From: Kofleriaceae bacterium
GTDB lineage: Bacteria > Myxococcota_A > Polyangia > Haliangiales > Haliangiaceae
Reading direction: 5' to 3'
Length of the DNA: 64,000 nucleotides
Assembly: GCA_018057825.1 (NCBI GenBank)
Contig: JAGPCY010000008.1
Coordinates: forward strand, 1 to 64,000
Shown here: piece by piece, positions 29,710 to 37,947 of the stretch
Position numbering within the stretch: the first letter of the stretch is position 1
Layout of the letters: the number at the start of each line of letters is the position of its first letter
The notes under the pieces: generated by a model
The model's input: only the letters and a program-made list of their open reading frames with translations
Told to the model about the DNA's origin: nothing
The model's database searches: none
Program-made: the position numbers and the translations under genes

Positions 29710-30548
29710 CGCACGCCAAGCTCCAGACCCTCTACGGCCTCAAGTTCCACCCGTTCCGCCCCGACGTACCACTCGAGGCGCTCTACGTGACGCCGGCCGT
29801 CGACAGCTTCCTTCGCCGCGTCGAGCTCGGGATCGCCGACGGCGGGTTCGCGCTCATCACCGGCGACCCCGGCACCGGCAAGAGCGTCGCGCTGCGCTTG
29901 CTGGCGCAGCGGCTACGCGGCCTGCGGGACCTCGCCGTCGGCACCCTCGAACACCCGCAGAGCCGCACCAGCGACTTCTACCGGGAGCTCGGCGACCTGT
30001 TCAACGTCCCACTCGCGACCAACAACCGCTTCGCCGGCTTCAAGGCGCTGCGCACGCGCTGGAGCGACCACATCGCCCAGACCCTGATGCGCCCCGTGCT
30101 GATCATCGACGAGGCCCAGGAGACCCTCTCGACCGTCTTCAACGAGCTGCGCACGCTCGCGTCCAAGGAGCTCGACTCGCGTCAGCTCCTCAGCGTCGTG
30201 CTCGCCGGTGACGCGCGCCTGCCCGAGCGCCTGCGAAACCCCGACCTGCTGCCCCTCGGCAGCCGCATCCGCCGCCGGCTCGTCCTCGACTACGCGTCGC
30301 GCGACGAACTCTGCGCCTGCCTGGATCACCTGCTCGACGCCGCCGGTACGCCCTCGCTGCTCACGACCGAACTCAAGGCCACCCTGGCCGAGCACGCCGC
30401 CGGCAACTACCGCGTGCTCATGAACATGGCCGACGAACTCCTCGCCGTGGCCGTCGAGCGCGAGCTCCCGCGCCTCGACGAGAAGCTCTTCCTCGAGCAC
30501 TTCCAGCCCTCGGCCCGCCCGAAGGCCGCCGCTGGCCGCAAGCGCTGA
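29706..30548 (+). CDS. AAA+ ATPase of ExeA/TniB/TnsC type
   Basis: A 280-residue AAA ATPase. Walker A is GDPGTGKS at 53-60; Walker B is LIIDEAQ with D135-E136; sensor-like VVLAGDARL and an Arg-rich SRIRRRLVLDY follow. The N-terminus FHPFRPDVPLEALY is typical of ExeA/TniB-type proteins that activate DDE transposases and choose targets. Overlap with the transposase gene (ATGA) supports a joint function. Confidence 0.88.
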   Translation: MTHAKLQTLYGLKFHPFRPDVPLEALYVTPAVDSFLRRVELGIADGGFALITGDPGTGKSVALRLLAQRLRGLRDLAVGTLEHPQSRTSDFYRELGDLFNVPLATNNRFAGFKALRTRWSDHIAQTLMRPVLIIDEAQETLSTVFNELRTLASKELDSRQLLSVVLAGDARLPERLRNPDLLPLGSRIRRRLVLDYASRDELCACLDHLLDAAGTPSLLTTELKATLAEHAAGNYRVLMNMADELLAVAVERELPRLDEKLFLEHFQPSARPKAAAGRKR

Positions 30549-31008
30549 CCGCCGCCCCGTCGCTGGCCGCGACACCGCCGTCCACCTGGGCGCGACCAGC
30601 GCATCCATCGGCGAACTCGACCGCCACGCCCGGCGGCTGCTGGCCTCCGCGACCATCGCGGCCATCACCGAACTCGACCCGAAGGCCATCAAACTTCGCG
30701 ACCACGCTTACTCCTCGATTGGAACATGGTCGAGGCCCGGGAACAACGGACAGTTCGTCGCGTCGTGTTGCTGGTCCGCGTCACTTCGTTCGCGCCGCGC
30801 CGTGCGCGCAGTGTCGTCTTCGCCCTCGGGCGGTGATGTGTCAGCCGCCCCGCCGCGGGTATACCTCTCGATGAGAACGATCGTCGATCGCCGCGCGCGG
30901 CAACCGATGGGGACCCAACCCCTGCGGGGTGACGTCCGCCTCGGACCCACTCGACCGGGCCGCCGCAGCCAGCGACCACGGAACCGCGTACCATCGCGCC
31001 TAACGGCC
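30549..31008. other. Intergenic stretch at the right end of the transposon
   Basis: No complete gene is supported. A frame without a start codon continues for about 60 codons (IGELDRHARRLLASATIAAI, then ELDPKAIKLRDHAYSS) and may be a remnant of a further element gene. The AAACTTCGCGAC near 30690 is the candidate right end. The remaining ~300 bases hold no recognised site. Confidence 0.4.
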
Positions 31009-31575
31009 ATGTCGACCGACCCGTACACACCGCTCCGTGAGCGCTATCGGCCGCGGCAGGTGCGGCTGCTGCTGATCGGCGAGTCTGCGCCGGACCCGGG
31101 CGATGCCGAGCGCAGGTTCTTCTACAACGCAACGCTCCACCGCCACGACAACCTCTTCCGCGGCGTGGTCGAGGCCCTGGGGCGGGGACCGCTGGGGCGC
31201 GCGGGCTCGGACAAGTCGAGGTGGCTCGAGGCGTTTCGGGCCGACGGCGTGTTCCTGATCGATCTGGTGCAAGACCCGATCGACAAGAGGTCCCGGCGCG
31301 AGCGCGCCCAGGCCCGCCGCGACGGGGTCTCGGCCTGCGTCGAACACGCGCGCGCCCTCAAGCCGGTCGGCGTCGTGGTCTGCCACGGACCGACCTTCGA
31401 CGTCCTCGCCGAGCCGCTACGCGCGGCCGGCCTGCCGCTCCTGCACGATCAGCGCATCCCGTTTCCCCTCGGCAACCACCGCGCGCGCTTCACGGCCATG
31501 GTCGGCGACGCCCTCGCACCCTGCCCCGAGCTGCGAGCCCTGATTCACACGCCACCCCACCCGACGGAGCCCTGA
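31009..31575 (+). CDS. Uracil-DNA-glycosylase-superfamily-like protein
   Basis: A 188-residue protein. LLLIGESAPDPGDAERRFFYN at the N-terminus resembles the GEaPG-type motif A of the uracil-DNA glycosylase fold, and GVVVCHGPTFDVL, then LHDQRIPFPLGNHRARF, occupies the place of the C-terminal motif. Clear catalytic residues of a known UDG family are not obvious, so activity is uncertain. The stop and the next ATG overlap (TGATG), so it is coupled to the nuclease gene that follows. Confidence 0.6.
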   Translation: MSTDPYTPLRERYRPRQVRLLLIGESAPDPGDAERRFFYNATLHRHDNLFRGVVEALGRGPLGRAGSDKSRWLEAFRADGVFLIDLVQDPIDKRSRRERAQARRDGVSACVEHARALKPVGVVVCHGPTFDVLAEPLRAAGLPLLHDQRIPFPLGNHRARFTAMVGDALAPCPELRALIHTPPHPTEP

Positions 31576-32729
31576 TGCCCCTCTTCGAGATCCGCAGCGA
31601 TGGCCTGGCCGCGCTCCCCGAGACGACCTTCTCGCAGGAGGGCCTGAAGGAGCGGCAGCACCTCCAGCGCATGTTGCGCGAACAGGTCGGCGTGCTCGGC
31701 GACGGGCTCCTGGTGATCGCCGAGGAGTTCGGCGACTGGGAAGACAGCCAGCGGCGCATCGACCTGCTGGCGGTCGACAAGTTGGCCAACCTGGTGGTCA
31801 TCGAGCTGAAGCGCACGACCGACGGCGGCCACCTCGAGCTCCAGGCCCTGCGCTACGCGGCGATGGTGTCGCTCATGACCTTCGACCAGGCGGTCGCCGC
31901 CTTCGCTCGCCACCTCCAGGCCCTCGGCAGCGGCGACGACGCCCGCGACCGCCTGCTCGGCTTCCTCGGCTGGAGCGAGCCCGACGACGACCAGTTCGCG
32001 CAGGACGTGCGGATCGTGCTGGTGTCCGCCGACTTCTCGAAGGAGGTCACGACCTCCGTCCTGTGGCTGAACGACCACGGCCTCGACATCCGCTGCGTGC
32101 GGCTCAAGCCCTACAAGCTCGACGACCGCGTGCTGATCGACGCCGAGCAGCTCATCCCGCTCAAGGAGGCCGAGGAGTTCCAGGTCCACCTGCGCGAGAA
32201 GAACGAGCGCGAACGCGACGCCCGCCGACGCAAGGCCGCCGAGCCCTGGACCGGGTACTGGTACGTCAGCGTCGACGACGGTCCGGATCGGAGCTGGGCC
32301 GACTGCCGTCGCTACGGCTTCCTCGGTGCCTGTGGCGGTGCGAAGTATCGCGACGCCGTCAAAAACCTCACGCCCGGCGCCAAGGTCTACGCCTACCAGG
32401 GCGGCAAGGGCTACGTCGGCCACGGCGTCGTCGAGGGGCCCGCCCAGATGGCGCGAGACTTCGTCGTCGCCGCCCACGGCAAGCCGCTCTTCGAGCTGCC
32501 GCTCGCCCAGCCCGGCATCAAGAAGCACGCCGACGACCCCGAGCGGGCCGAGTGGATCGTGCCCGTGCGCTGGCTCGTCACCGTCGATCTCGCCGACGCC
32601 AAGACCTTCCCCGGGATCTTCGCGAACCCTCACGTCGTCTGCAAGCTGAGCCAGCCCGCCACCCTCGCCTTCGTGGCGAAGGAGTTCGGCGCGGCCGGCG
32701 CCGCCCCCGGCTCGTCGCCCGGCCGGTAG
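31575..32729 (+). CDS. NucS/DUF91-like PD-(D/E)XK nuclease fused to an EVE/PUA-like domain
   Basis: A 384-residue protein. Residues 1-200 contain a restriction-endonuclease-like core with Asp63 (RRIDLLAVD), Glu77 and Lys79 (VVIELKR), followed by LELQALRYAAMVSLMTF, as in NucS/DUF91 and RecB-like nucleases. Residues about 225-380 begin PWTGYWYVSVDDGPDRSWAD and continue with AKVYAYQGGKGYVGHGVV, resembling an EVE/PUA-like domain that binds modified bases. Such fusions suggest a modification-dependent nuclease. With the coupled UDG-like gene this may be a two-gene defence or repair module; the functional link is inferred. Confidence 0.7.
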   Translation: MPLFEIRSDGLAALPETTFSQEGLKERQHLQRMLREQVGVLGDGLLVIAEEFGDWEDSQRRIDLLAVDKLANLVVIELKRTTDGGHLELQALRYAAMVSLMTFDQAVAAFARHLQALGSGDDARDRLLGFLGWSEPDDDQFAQDVRIVLVSADFSKEVTTSVLWLNDHGLDIRCVRLKPYKLDDRVLIDAEQLIPLKEAEEFQVHLREKNERERDARRRKAAEPWTGYWYVSVDDGPDRSWADCRRYGFLGACGGAKYRDAVKNLTPGAKVYAYQGGKGYVGHGVVEGPAQMARDFVVAAHGKPLFELPLAQPGIKKHADDPERAEWIVPVRWLVTVDLADAKTFPGIFANPHVVCKLSQPATLAFVAKEFGAAGAAPGSSPGR

Positions 32730-32939
32730 TGCGTGGGCCACGAGCGTGTAGATTAGGTGCTGAGTATGGGTGGCTGCGTTCCTTTCTCCGGCTCGCCCCC
32801 CGCGTTTCGAAGGTTGGGAAGGTGTCCGGGAGCGTCCGATGACCGGACGAATGGCCGAATGCCGGACGAAGCCGGACAGGCGACGTCGTGATGTTGGGGC
32901 GTTGGCGCTGGCAAGGCGCTTGCTGGTGGGGCGGAGGCG
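32730..32939. repeat. Intergenic stretch with repeated CCGGAC motifs
   Basis: Between 32843 and 32880 CCGGAC occurs three times on the plus strand, and TCCGATGACCGGA forms a small hairpin. Such short palindromic repeats next to an IS200/REP-type transposase gene resemble REP sites, but the number is small. Confidence 0.35.
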
Positions 32940-33833
32940 ATGTCGCTGCCACGGCAGGTGTTGCCCGGCCGGTTCCTGATGAGCAACCGGCGGTGCGTGC
33001 AGCGGGAGTTCTTGCTGCGGCCGGACGCGGCGACCAACCAGACGTATCTCTACTGCCTGGCGGTGGCGGTGCAGCGGTACGAGATCGAGATGATCTTGCC
33101 GTCGGCGATGTCGAACCATCACCACGACGTGCTGTACGACCGGCACGGGCGCGAGGTGGAGTTCCGGGAGTACTTCCACGGCCTCCTGGCGCGGGCGATG
33201 AACGCGCTGCGAGGGCGGTGTGAGAACTTCTGGTCGTCGGAGACGCCGTGCGTCGTGGAGCTGGTGGACCCGACCGACGTGATGGACAAGCTGGTGTACG
33301 CCGCGATGAACCCGGTGGCGGGGCTGCTGGTCGAACGGGTGCACCACTGGCCGGGCGTGAACGGGCTGGGCGCGCTCCTGGCGGCGCGGACGCTGACCGT
33401 GAAGCGGCCGCGGCACTTCTTCCGCGTCGACGGCAAGCTGCCCGCGGAGGTGACGTTGACGCTGACGATCCCGCCGGAGCTCGGGGACGCGGCCGAGGTG
33501 CGGCGCGAGCTGCGGGAGCGCGTTGCGGCCGCCGAGGAGGCCGCGGCCGCCGAGCGGCGGCGGACCGGCGCGCGCGTGCTGGGGCGGCGGGGCGTGCTGC
33601 GGCAGTCGTGGCGCTCGAGCCCGAGTCGCCCGTCGCCCCGCCGTGGCCTCCGACCGCGGATCGCCGCGCGCAGCCGATGGCAGCGGGTCGCGGCCCTGCA
33701 GCGCAACCGGGACTTCATCGACGCCTACCGCACCGCGCGCCTGCTCTGGCGCGCCGGCCTGCCCGCCGTCTTCCCGCCGGGCACCTACTGGCTCGCCCGC
33801 TTCGCGAACATCACCGTCGCCGCCGTCGCGTGA
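32940..33833 (+). CDS. IS200/REP-associated (Y1/HUH) transposase-like protein
   Basis: A 297-residue protein. The N-terminus reads LPGRFLMSNRRCVQREFLLRP, followed by a HUH-type SNHHHDVLYD, helices EYFHGLLARAMNALRGRCE, and a candidate catalytic Tyr in DKLVYAAMNPVA. This is the layout of Y1 transposases of REP-associated (RAYT) type. The C-terminal ~100 residues are Arg-rich. No sign of a complete IS with sharp ends; it is likely a domesticated or REP-mobilising copy. Confidence 0.8.
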   Translation: MSLPRQVLPGRFLMSNRRCVQREFLLRPDAATNQTYLYCLAVAVQRYEIEMILPSAMSNHHHDVLYDRHGREVEFREYFHGLLARAMNALRGRCENFWSSETPCVVELVDPTDVMDKLVYAAMNPVAGLLVERVHHWPGVNGLGALLAARTLTVKRPRHFFRVDGKLPAEVTLTLTIPPELGDAAEVRRELRERVAAAEEAAAAERRRTGARVLGRRGVLRQSWRSSPSRPSPRRGLRPRIAARSRWQRVAALQRNRDFIDAYRTARLLWRAGLPAVFPPGTYWLARFANITVAAVA

Positions 33834-34226
33834 CGACCGCCCCGGTCCGCCCCCGAGCGCGTGCCCCCCGCACGCGCCGTCGCGGCGTGGCCGATCCGCC
33901 GGCTTCGCCGCCGCCACGCGCCGTCTCGGCCGCCCCGCGCCAGGCGCGCCGCGCCCCCCGCCGCCGCCCACAACGCCTGCCTCCCAAAACGACCCCCGGC
34001 CCGCTCCCAAAACGACCCCCGGCCCGGTCCTCCGGTCCCGGTCCTCCGGTCCTCCCTCGGCCCGGTCCTCCCTCGGCCCGGTCCTCCCTCGGTCCTCCCT
34101 CGGTCCTCCCTCCCCGGCGCCCCCCGGCACACCGGCCGGCCCGGCGCCCCGTGCAGCCACTATGTCGGGTCCTGGTTCACGTGGTCCGCCGGGTTCTGGA
34201 TCGTGTCGCTCGACGCGACGCCGACA
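33834..34226. repeat. Repeat-rich spacer: 23-bp direct repeats and GGTCCTCCCT arrays
   Basis: No gene is supported. Two perfect adjacent copies of a 23-bp unit (33981-34003 and 34004-34026, core AAAACGACCCCCGGCCCG) are followed by degenerate tandem GGTCCTCCCT / CGGCCC units to about 34113. The stretch ends in a copy of the 3' tail of the gene at 37180 (see 34138-34206). Confidence 0.75.
34138..34206 (-). pseudogene. Remnant 3' tail of a homologue of the gene at 37180-37947
   Basis: These 69 bases match 37158-37226 with about five mismatches. On the minus strand both copies encode TIQNPADHV-N/D-QDPT followed by a stop (TAG at 34160-34162; TGA at 37180-37182), and similarity continues past the stop. 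Upstream of the tail here the frame has no further similarity. It is therefore the last 15 codons of a lost paralogue. Confidence 0.8.
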
Positions 34227-37025
34227 TCAATCCGCCCAAGGAGGCTCGACCTCCACGGTGAAGGCCTTCTCGGCTCCGTCACGCAGGACGACTATCGCGA
34301 TGCGCGTACCGACAGCGCTCTTCCCCAGCAGCCACGAGATCCCCCATCCGGTCAACGCGCGAACGTCGGCCGCGCCGACCTTCACCAACACATCTCCCAC
34401 CTGCACCCCCGCGGTCTCAGCGCGGCTCCCCGCGCGCACCTCGCGGATCACGCTCGTCACCCCGCCAAGCTCGCCGAGCCACGGCCCCGCCTCCGTACTC
34501 AGGCGAAGCCCGGCGCTGTTGGCCCGCCCAGCCGCTGACTTCTGAACGACTCTTACCACGACCACAGGATCCGCCCCTCCCCTCAGGACGGTCGTGAGGC
34601 TCACTCCGTTCGTCTGCCGGTTGTACCGCCCTTCGCAGGACACCTCCACGCGCCCGTATGGCAGGCGAGCCCTGATCTGGCCCGCGTCATCCGAGGTCCC
34701 GATCATCGACAATGCGGACCCGAAGAGGACGACGCCATGCTCCGTCCGCGAAGCGCGGCAGCGCGTGCCGGCGATGGGCGCGTCTGTCTCGAAGTCGCGG
34801 ACCTGGACCAGCGCGGCTCGATCCTCGCTCGCCGCCAGGTCGACCGTCGCGACCTGCCCCTTGGCCAGCGCCACCAGTGCCGCAGCGCTCTTCCCCCCAC
34901 CCTGCGCCACAACTACATGACTTCCCGGCATCAGGGCCGTCGACTCGTAGTGAAGATCGGTCACCAGAGCCTCCCGCGGCTCGGACGACCCGACGCGCTG
35001 CACGATGACGCGGACGGCCTCCTCGGGGAACCCGACGAGACTCCCCCGCACGCGCACGGCCGCGCTCAACTGAAGCTCCACAAAGGTCCCATCAGCTACG
35101 ACATCGGGTCGACTCGCCAACGCGCCGGAGCCCGCGTGCGCGAACAAGCTGTAGCGCTCCCCCCTCACCGCCATCAGCGAGAACGAACCGTCGCTCCCGG
35201 TCGCGTCTACGCTCACGGCGGACACCGCCCCGGGGTCACGTGCCGTGACAAGCACGTCCGGGACCGCCGCCCCCGCCTCATCTACCACCCGCCCCGCGAT
35301 GAGGGCCCGGCGGGCGTCGACCACGAGGTCCACGTTCACGCTGCCGTCGCTCGGCACGAACACCTGCCCGAAGGGGGCACCGCCGGGGGCGCCCAGAAGC
35401 CGCCGCGATCTCGGCGAGAACCGAACCACCGGCACATAGTGAGCATCGCCTTCGAGCATCGCACAGACGAAGCGCCCATCGCCGTCCGTGGTCGCGCCGC
35501 AGAGATCCTCCTTGCCGGTCGCCTTGAAGACAACCTCCGCACCCACGACCGCCGCACCATCCCGCTCTCGCACCACGCCGACCACCCGCGCCCCCGCATC
35601 GAGATGCACATCGACACCCGCGCGCTGCTCACCCTGCTGCAACAGCACCTCCACGTTGGCTCTCGGCGAGCTGAACGCGGCCAGCGCTTCACTCTGCGCT
35701 GCCACCGAGTACGTCCCAGCCGCGAGCCCCTGAACACGGAAGGCTCCGGCTGCATCCGTCCACGTCGTGACGGGCTTCTCCCCACCCCGCCCGGACACGA
35801 ACACCGTGGCGCGCACCACGCCGCGGCCTTGACGAAGCACGCGGCCTGAGATCGCGCCGCCCTTCGTCACGAGGACGTCCACGTCACGCGCCCCCCCTGC
35901 CGCGACCACAATACGCCCGGGCCGCAACACAATGTACTGCTCCACAGCCAGCTCCGCCTCGCCCAGCGGACTGCGCTCGATCACGAAGCTCCCGTCCGCC
36001 GACGTCACGGACGGCAGGGTCTCCTCGAACGAGTTCACCGTACGCAGGCGCACGAACGCCCCCACCACCGGCGACACGCCGTCCGTCACTCGCCCTCGAA
36101 CCATCGGCCGACTTGACAGGACCAGCGTGACCAGATCGCCAGGGCCAGCAGTCGCGGTCGCCAAGACTCGCGCCGATCCCGCAGCACCGTGCGTCGCCGC
36201 GAGCACATAGTCGCCCGGCATGAGATCGGCCATCTCGAAGCTGCCATCCAGACCACTGAACGCCTTGCCGCCGCCCGCGCGCGCAAAGCCCCCTTCGCTC
36301 GCCGATTCGGCGACCACCACTGCGCCTGACACCCCCTCGCCGCCTCCATCCATGACGCGGCCCCGGATGCGAGCGGCCGGCACCAGATCCACATCCCGCC
36401 GCACGGTGCCGCGGACCACCTCTTCGATGTCGAGCGTCGCGTAGCTGTCGGCCGCCACGCGCAACGAGCGCCTACCGGACCATAGGCACAACGAGTACGT
36501 GCCATCACGAGACGAGGAGCCACAGCCACCTGTCGCTCCCTCTTGACTCACCACCTCGCACACCGTCGCCCCGCTGATGACGCCACCCGAGGCGTCGCTG
36601 ATCGTCCCGTGCAACCTGTGACCGCACCCAGGCAAGAACACCACCACCTGACCGCCCCCCGGAGCGAGCATCGCGCTCCCGAGCCCCTCCGCTGGGTGTG
36701 ATGCTGTGACGAGCTGGCCCTCGCCGGCCCTCCCAAGCGCCGCCACCCCATCGTCCGCGCTCACAGCCTCTCCAAGCAGCCGACCATCCCTCGACAACAC
36801 CCGCACCGCGGCGCCTGACAACGCTCGACCGTCGACGCCACTCAGCACTCTCACCGTGAGCTCCTGCTCGCCTTCACCCCCCGAGATCGCAGACTTCGCG
36901 ACCTGCACTTCGTCGGGCGCGCCGGGGAGGGATCGTCTCGGCGCCGGCTCAGGTCGGAGGACCACCCACGCGGCCGCGCCGACGACGAGCATGACGAGCG
37001 CGACAAGCAGACGACGCTGTCTCAT
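34227..37025 (-). CDS. Large protein of carboxypeptidase-regulatory/CnaB-like repeats with C-terminal PDZ-like domain
   Basis: A 932-residue protein with an N-terminal hydrophobic anchor (LLVALVMLVVGAAAWVVL) and at least seven beta-sandwich repeats of CarboxypepD_reg/CnaB type. Each has a core such as VRGRVTDGVSPVVGAFVRL, then DGSFVIERSPLG. The last ~110 residues (ELGGVTSVIREVRAGSRAET, then AGVQVGDVLVKVGAADVRAL) form a PDZ-like domain. It should be exported and remain anchored in the membrane. Role unknown; adhesion or scaffolding is plausible. GC is slightly lower than neighbours. It lies between two copies of a 69-bp sequence. Confidence 0.78.
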   Translation of the reverse strand: MRQRRLLVALVMLVVGAAAWVVLRPEPAPRRSLPGAPDEVQVAKSAISGGEGEQELTVRVLSGVDGRALSGAAVRVLSRDGRLLGEAVSADDGVAALGRAGEGQLVTASHPAEGLGSAMLAPGGGQVVVFLPGCGHRLHGTISDASGGVISGATVCEVVSQEGATGGCGSSSRDGTYSLCLWSGRRSLRVAADSYATLDIEEVVRGTVRRDVDLVPAARIRGRVMDGGGEGVSGAVVVAESASEGGFARAGGGKAFSGLDGSFEMADLMPGDYVLAATHGAAGSARVLATATAGPGDLVTLVLSSRPMVRGRVTDGVSPVVGAFVRLRTVNSFEETLPSVTSADGSFVIERSPLGEAELAVEQYIVLRPGRIVVAAGGARDVDVLVTKGGAISGRVLRQGRGVVRATVFVSGRGGEKPVTTWTDAAGAFRVQGLAAGTYSVAAQSEALAAFSSPRANVEVLLQQGEQRAGVDVHLDAGARVVGVVRERDGAAVVGAEVVFKATGKEDLCGATTDGDGRFVCAMLEGDAHYVPVVRFSPRSRRLLGAPGGAPFGQVFVPSDGSVNVDLVVDARRALIAGRVVDEAGAAVPDVLVTARDPGAVSAVSVDATGSDGSFSLMAVRGERYSLFAHAGSGALASRPDVVADGTFVELQLSAAVRVRGSLVGFPEEAVRVIVQRVGSSEPREALVTDLHYESTALMPGSHVVVAQGGGKSAAALVALAKGQVATVDLAASEDRAALVQVRDFETDAPIAGTRCRASRTEHGVVLFGSALSMIGTSDDAGQIRARLPYGRVEVSCEGRYNRQTNGVSLTTVLRGGADPVVVVRVVQKSAAGRANSAGLRLSTEAGPWLGELGGVTSVIREVRAGSRAETAGVQVGDVLVKVGAADVRALTGWGISWLLGKSAVGTRIAIVVLRDGAEKAFTVEVEPPWAD

Positions 37026-37157
37026 AGGATGGCACCTTCTTCATCATCTCGCCCGTGCCGCCGCAACGCGAGACAGGTCCTCCGACAGCCCGGCACCGAC
37101 TTGATGCACGAGGCGGCCCTTGGCGTCACCATGGATCGCAAGGGCCCGACCGCGCGT

Positions 37158-37226
37158 GGCCCGGCGCCCCGTGCGGCCATCACGTCGGGTCCTGGTCCAC
37201 GTGGTCCGCCGGGTTCTGGATCGTGT
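37158..37226. repeat. 69-bp direct repeat, intact-gene copy
   Basis: Partner of 34138-34206 in the same orientation. It covers the last 15 codons, stop and about 22 bases beyond the gene at 37180-37947. Confidence 0.85.
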
Positions 37227-37947
37227 ACGGCCAGAGCCACGCCCGCAGCTCACGGTTGGCGCGCAGGAACACCGGGTCCCGCGGCTCGCACAGCGTCGGC
37301 CAGGCCCGCACCAGCTTCGCGTCCCCGAAGTCCTCGACCGTCGGCATCGGGTCGAACCGCGGCATCGGCGGGAGCTGCGCCCACAGCTCCGGCCCGATGA
37401 TCGTGATCGGGTACAGCCGCCGCAGCCGGGTCTGGGCCCGGTGGCTCAGCATCGCGTCTTCACCCAGGCGCCGATCGTTCGGTGGCTCGACATGGCCTTC
37501 GATCTCGACGAGGGTTCCCTCGTGCCGCGCGTACCAGTGGTCTCGATACCCGGCGACGCACGCGCTCACAAGCCCCATCTGCGCGCCAACATCGGCCGCG
37601 AAGGACAACATGGCCGTCGTCACCGAGGCGTGCGCGATCACGGTCTGCCAGCGTCGCTGGGCGTCGTCGCCCCGCGAGAGGCTCCCGAACTGGAGGTTGA
37701 TGTACCAGAGGCGCTCATCGTCAGACAGGCTCAGGCTCTCCATGGCCGGGTCGCGTATCGCCTGGTGGAGCAAGCTCTCCTTGAAGGCACGTCGCGCCCG
37801 CTTCTTCGCCGTCCAGGACAGCCGTGCCTGGCGAAGGTCGAGTGCCGAAGCCAGCCTGGCGGTGGCCACTGACAACGCATCGCGATCGACGGGTGCATGC
37901 CGACTGATGATCGAGAGCCCGGCGAAGGACAGGCTATTCGCAGACAT
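37180..37947 (-). CDS. Uncharacterised protein, candidate immunity/partner of the secreted nuclease-like protein
   Basis: A 255-residue soluble protein with no signal peptide and no recognised family. It is mixed helical (ESLSLSDDERLWYINLQFGS; VSACVAGYRDHWYARHEGTL) with a Trp/Pro-rich C-terminus (RELRAWLWPYTIQNPADH). ATG at 37947 lies inside the end of the preceding gene (14-base overlap), so the two are translated together. The pairing of a small cytosolic protein with a secreted toxin-like protein, plus an orphan duplicate of its tail nearby, is the usual look of an immunity gene; this is inference. Confidence 0.6.
   Translation of the reverse strand: MSANSLSFAGLSIISRHAPVDRDALSVATARLASALDLRQARLSWTAKKRARRAFKESLLHQAIRDPAMESLSLSDDERLWYINLQFGSLSRGDDAQRRWQTVIAHASVTTAMLSFAADVGAQMGLVSACVAGYRDHWYARHEGTLVEIEGHVEPPNDRRLGEDAMLSHRAQTRLRRLYPITIIGPELWAQLPPMPRFDPMPTVEDFGDAKLVRAWPTLCEPRDPVFLRANRELRAWLWPYTIQNPADHVDQDPT

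Larger units (their letters stand above)
27403..30705 (+). mobile_element. Three-gene DD35E transposon (zinc-ribbon protein, integrase-type transposase, AAA ATPase)
   Basis: Three co-directional genes form a unit like the TnsB/TnsC or TniA/TniB pairs of Tn7/Tn5053 relatives: a small Cys-rich protein, a DDE transposase and an overlapping AAA ATPase. Limits are approximate. A weak inverted match exists between GTTGCGCACTTTG near 27438 and the reverse complement of CAAACTTCGCGAC near 30690, about 10 of 13 positions, which may mark the ends. No target-site duplication could be fixed by eye. Confidence 0.6.

Noticed and set aside
31009-32729. Assigning the pair to a named anti-phage system
   Set aside because: I do not recognise an established system with exactly this UDG-like plus NucS/EVE order, so no name is given.
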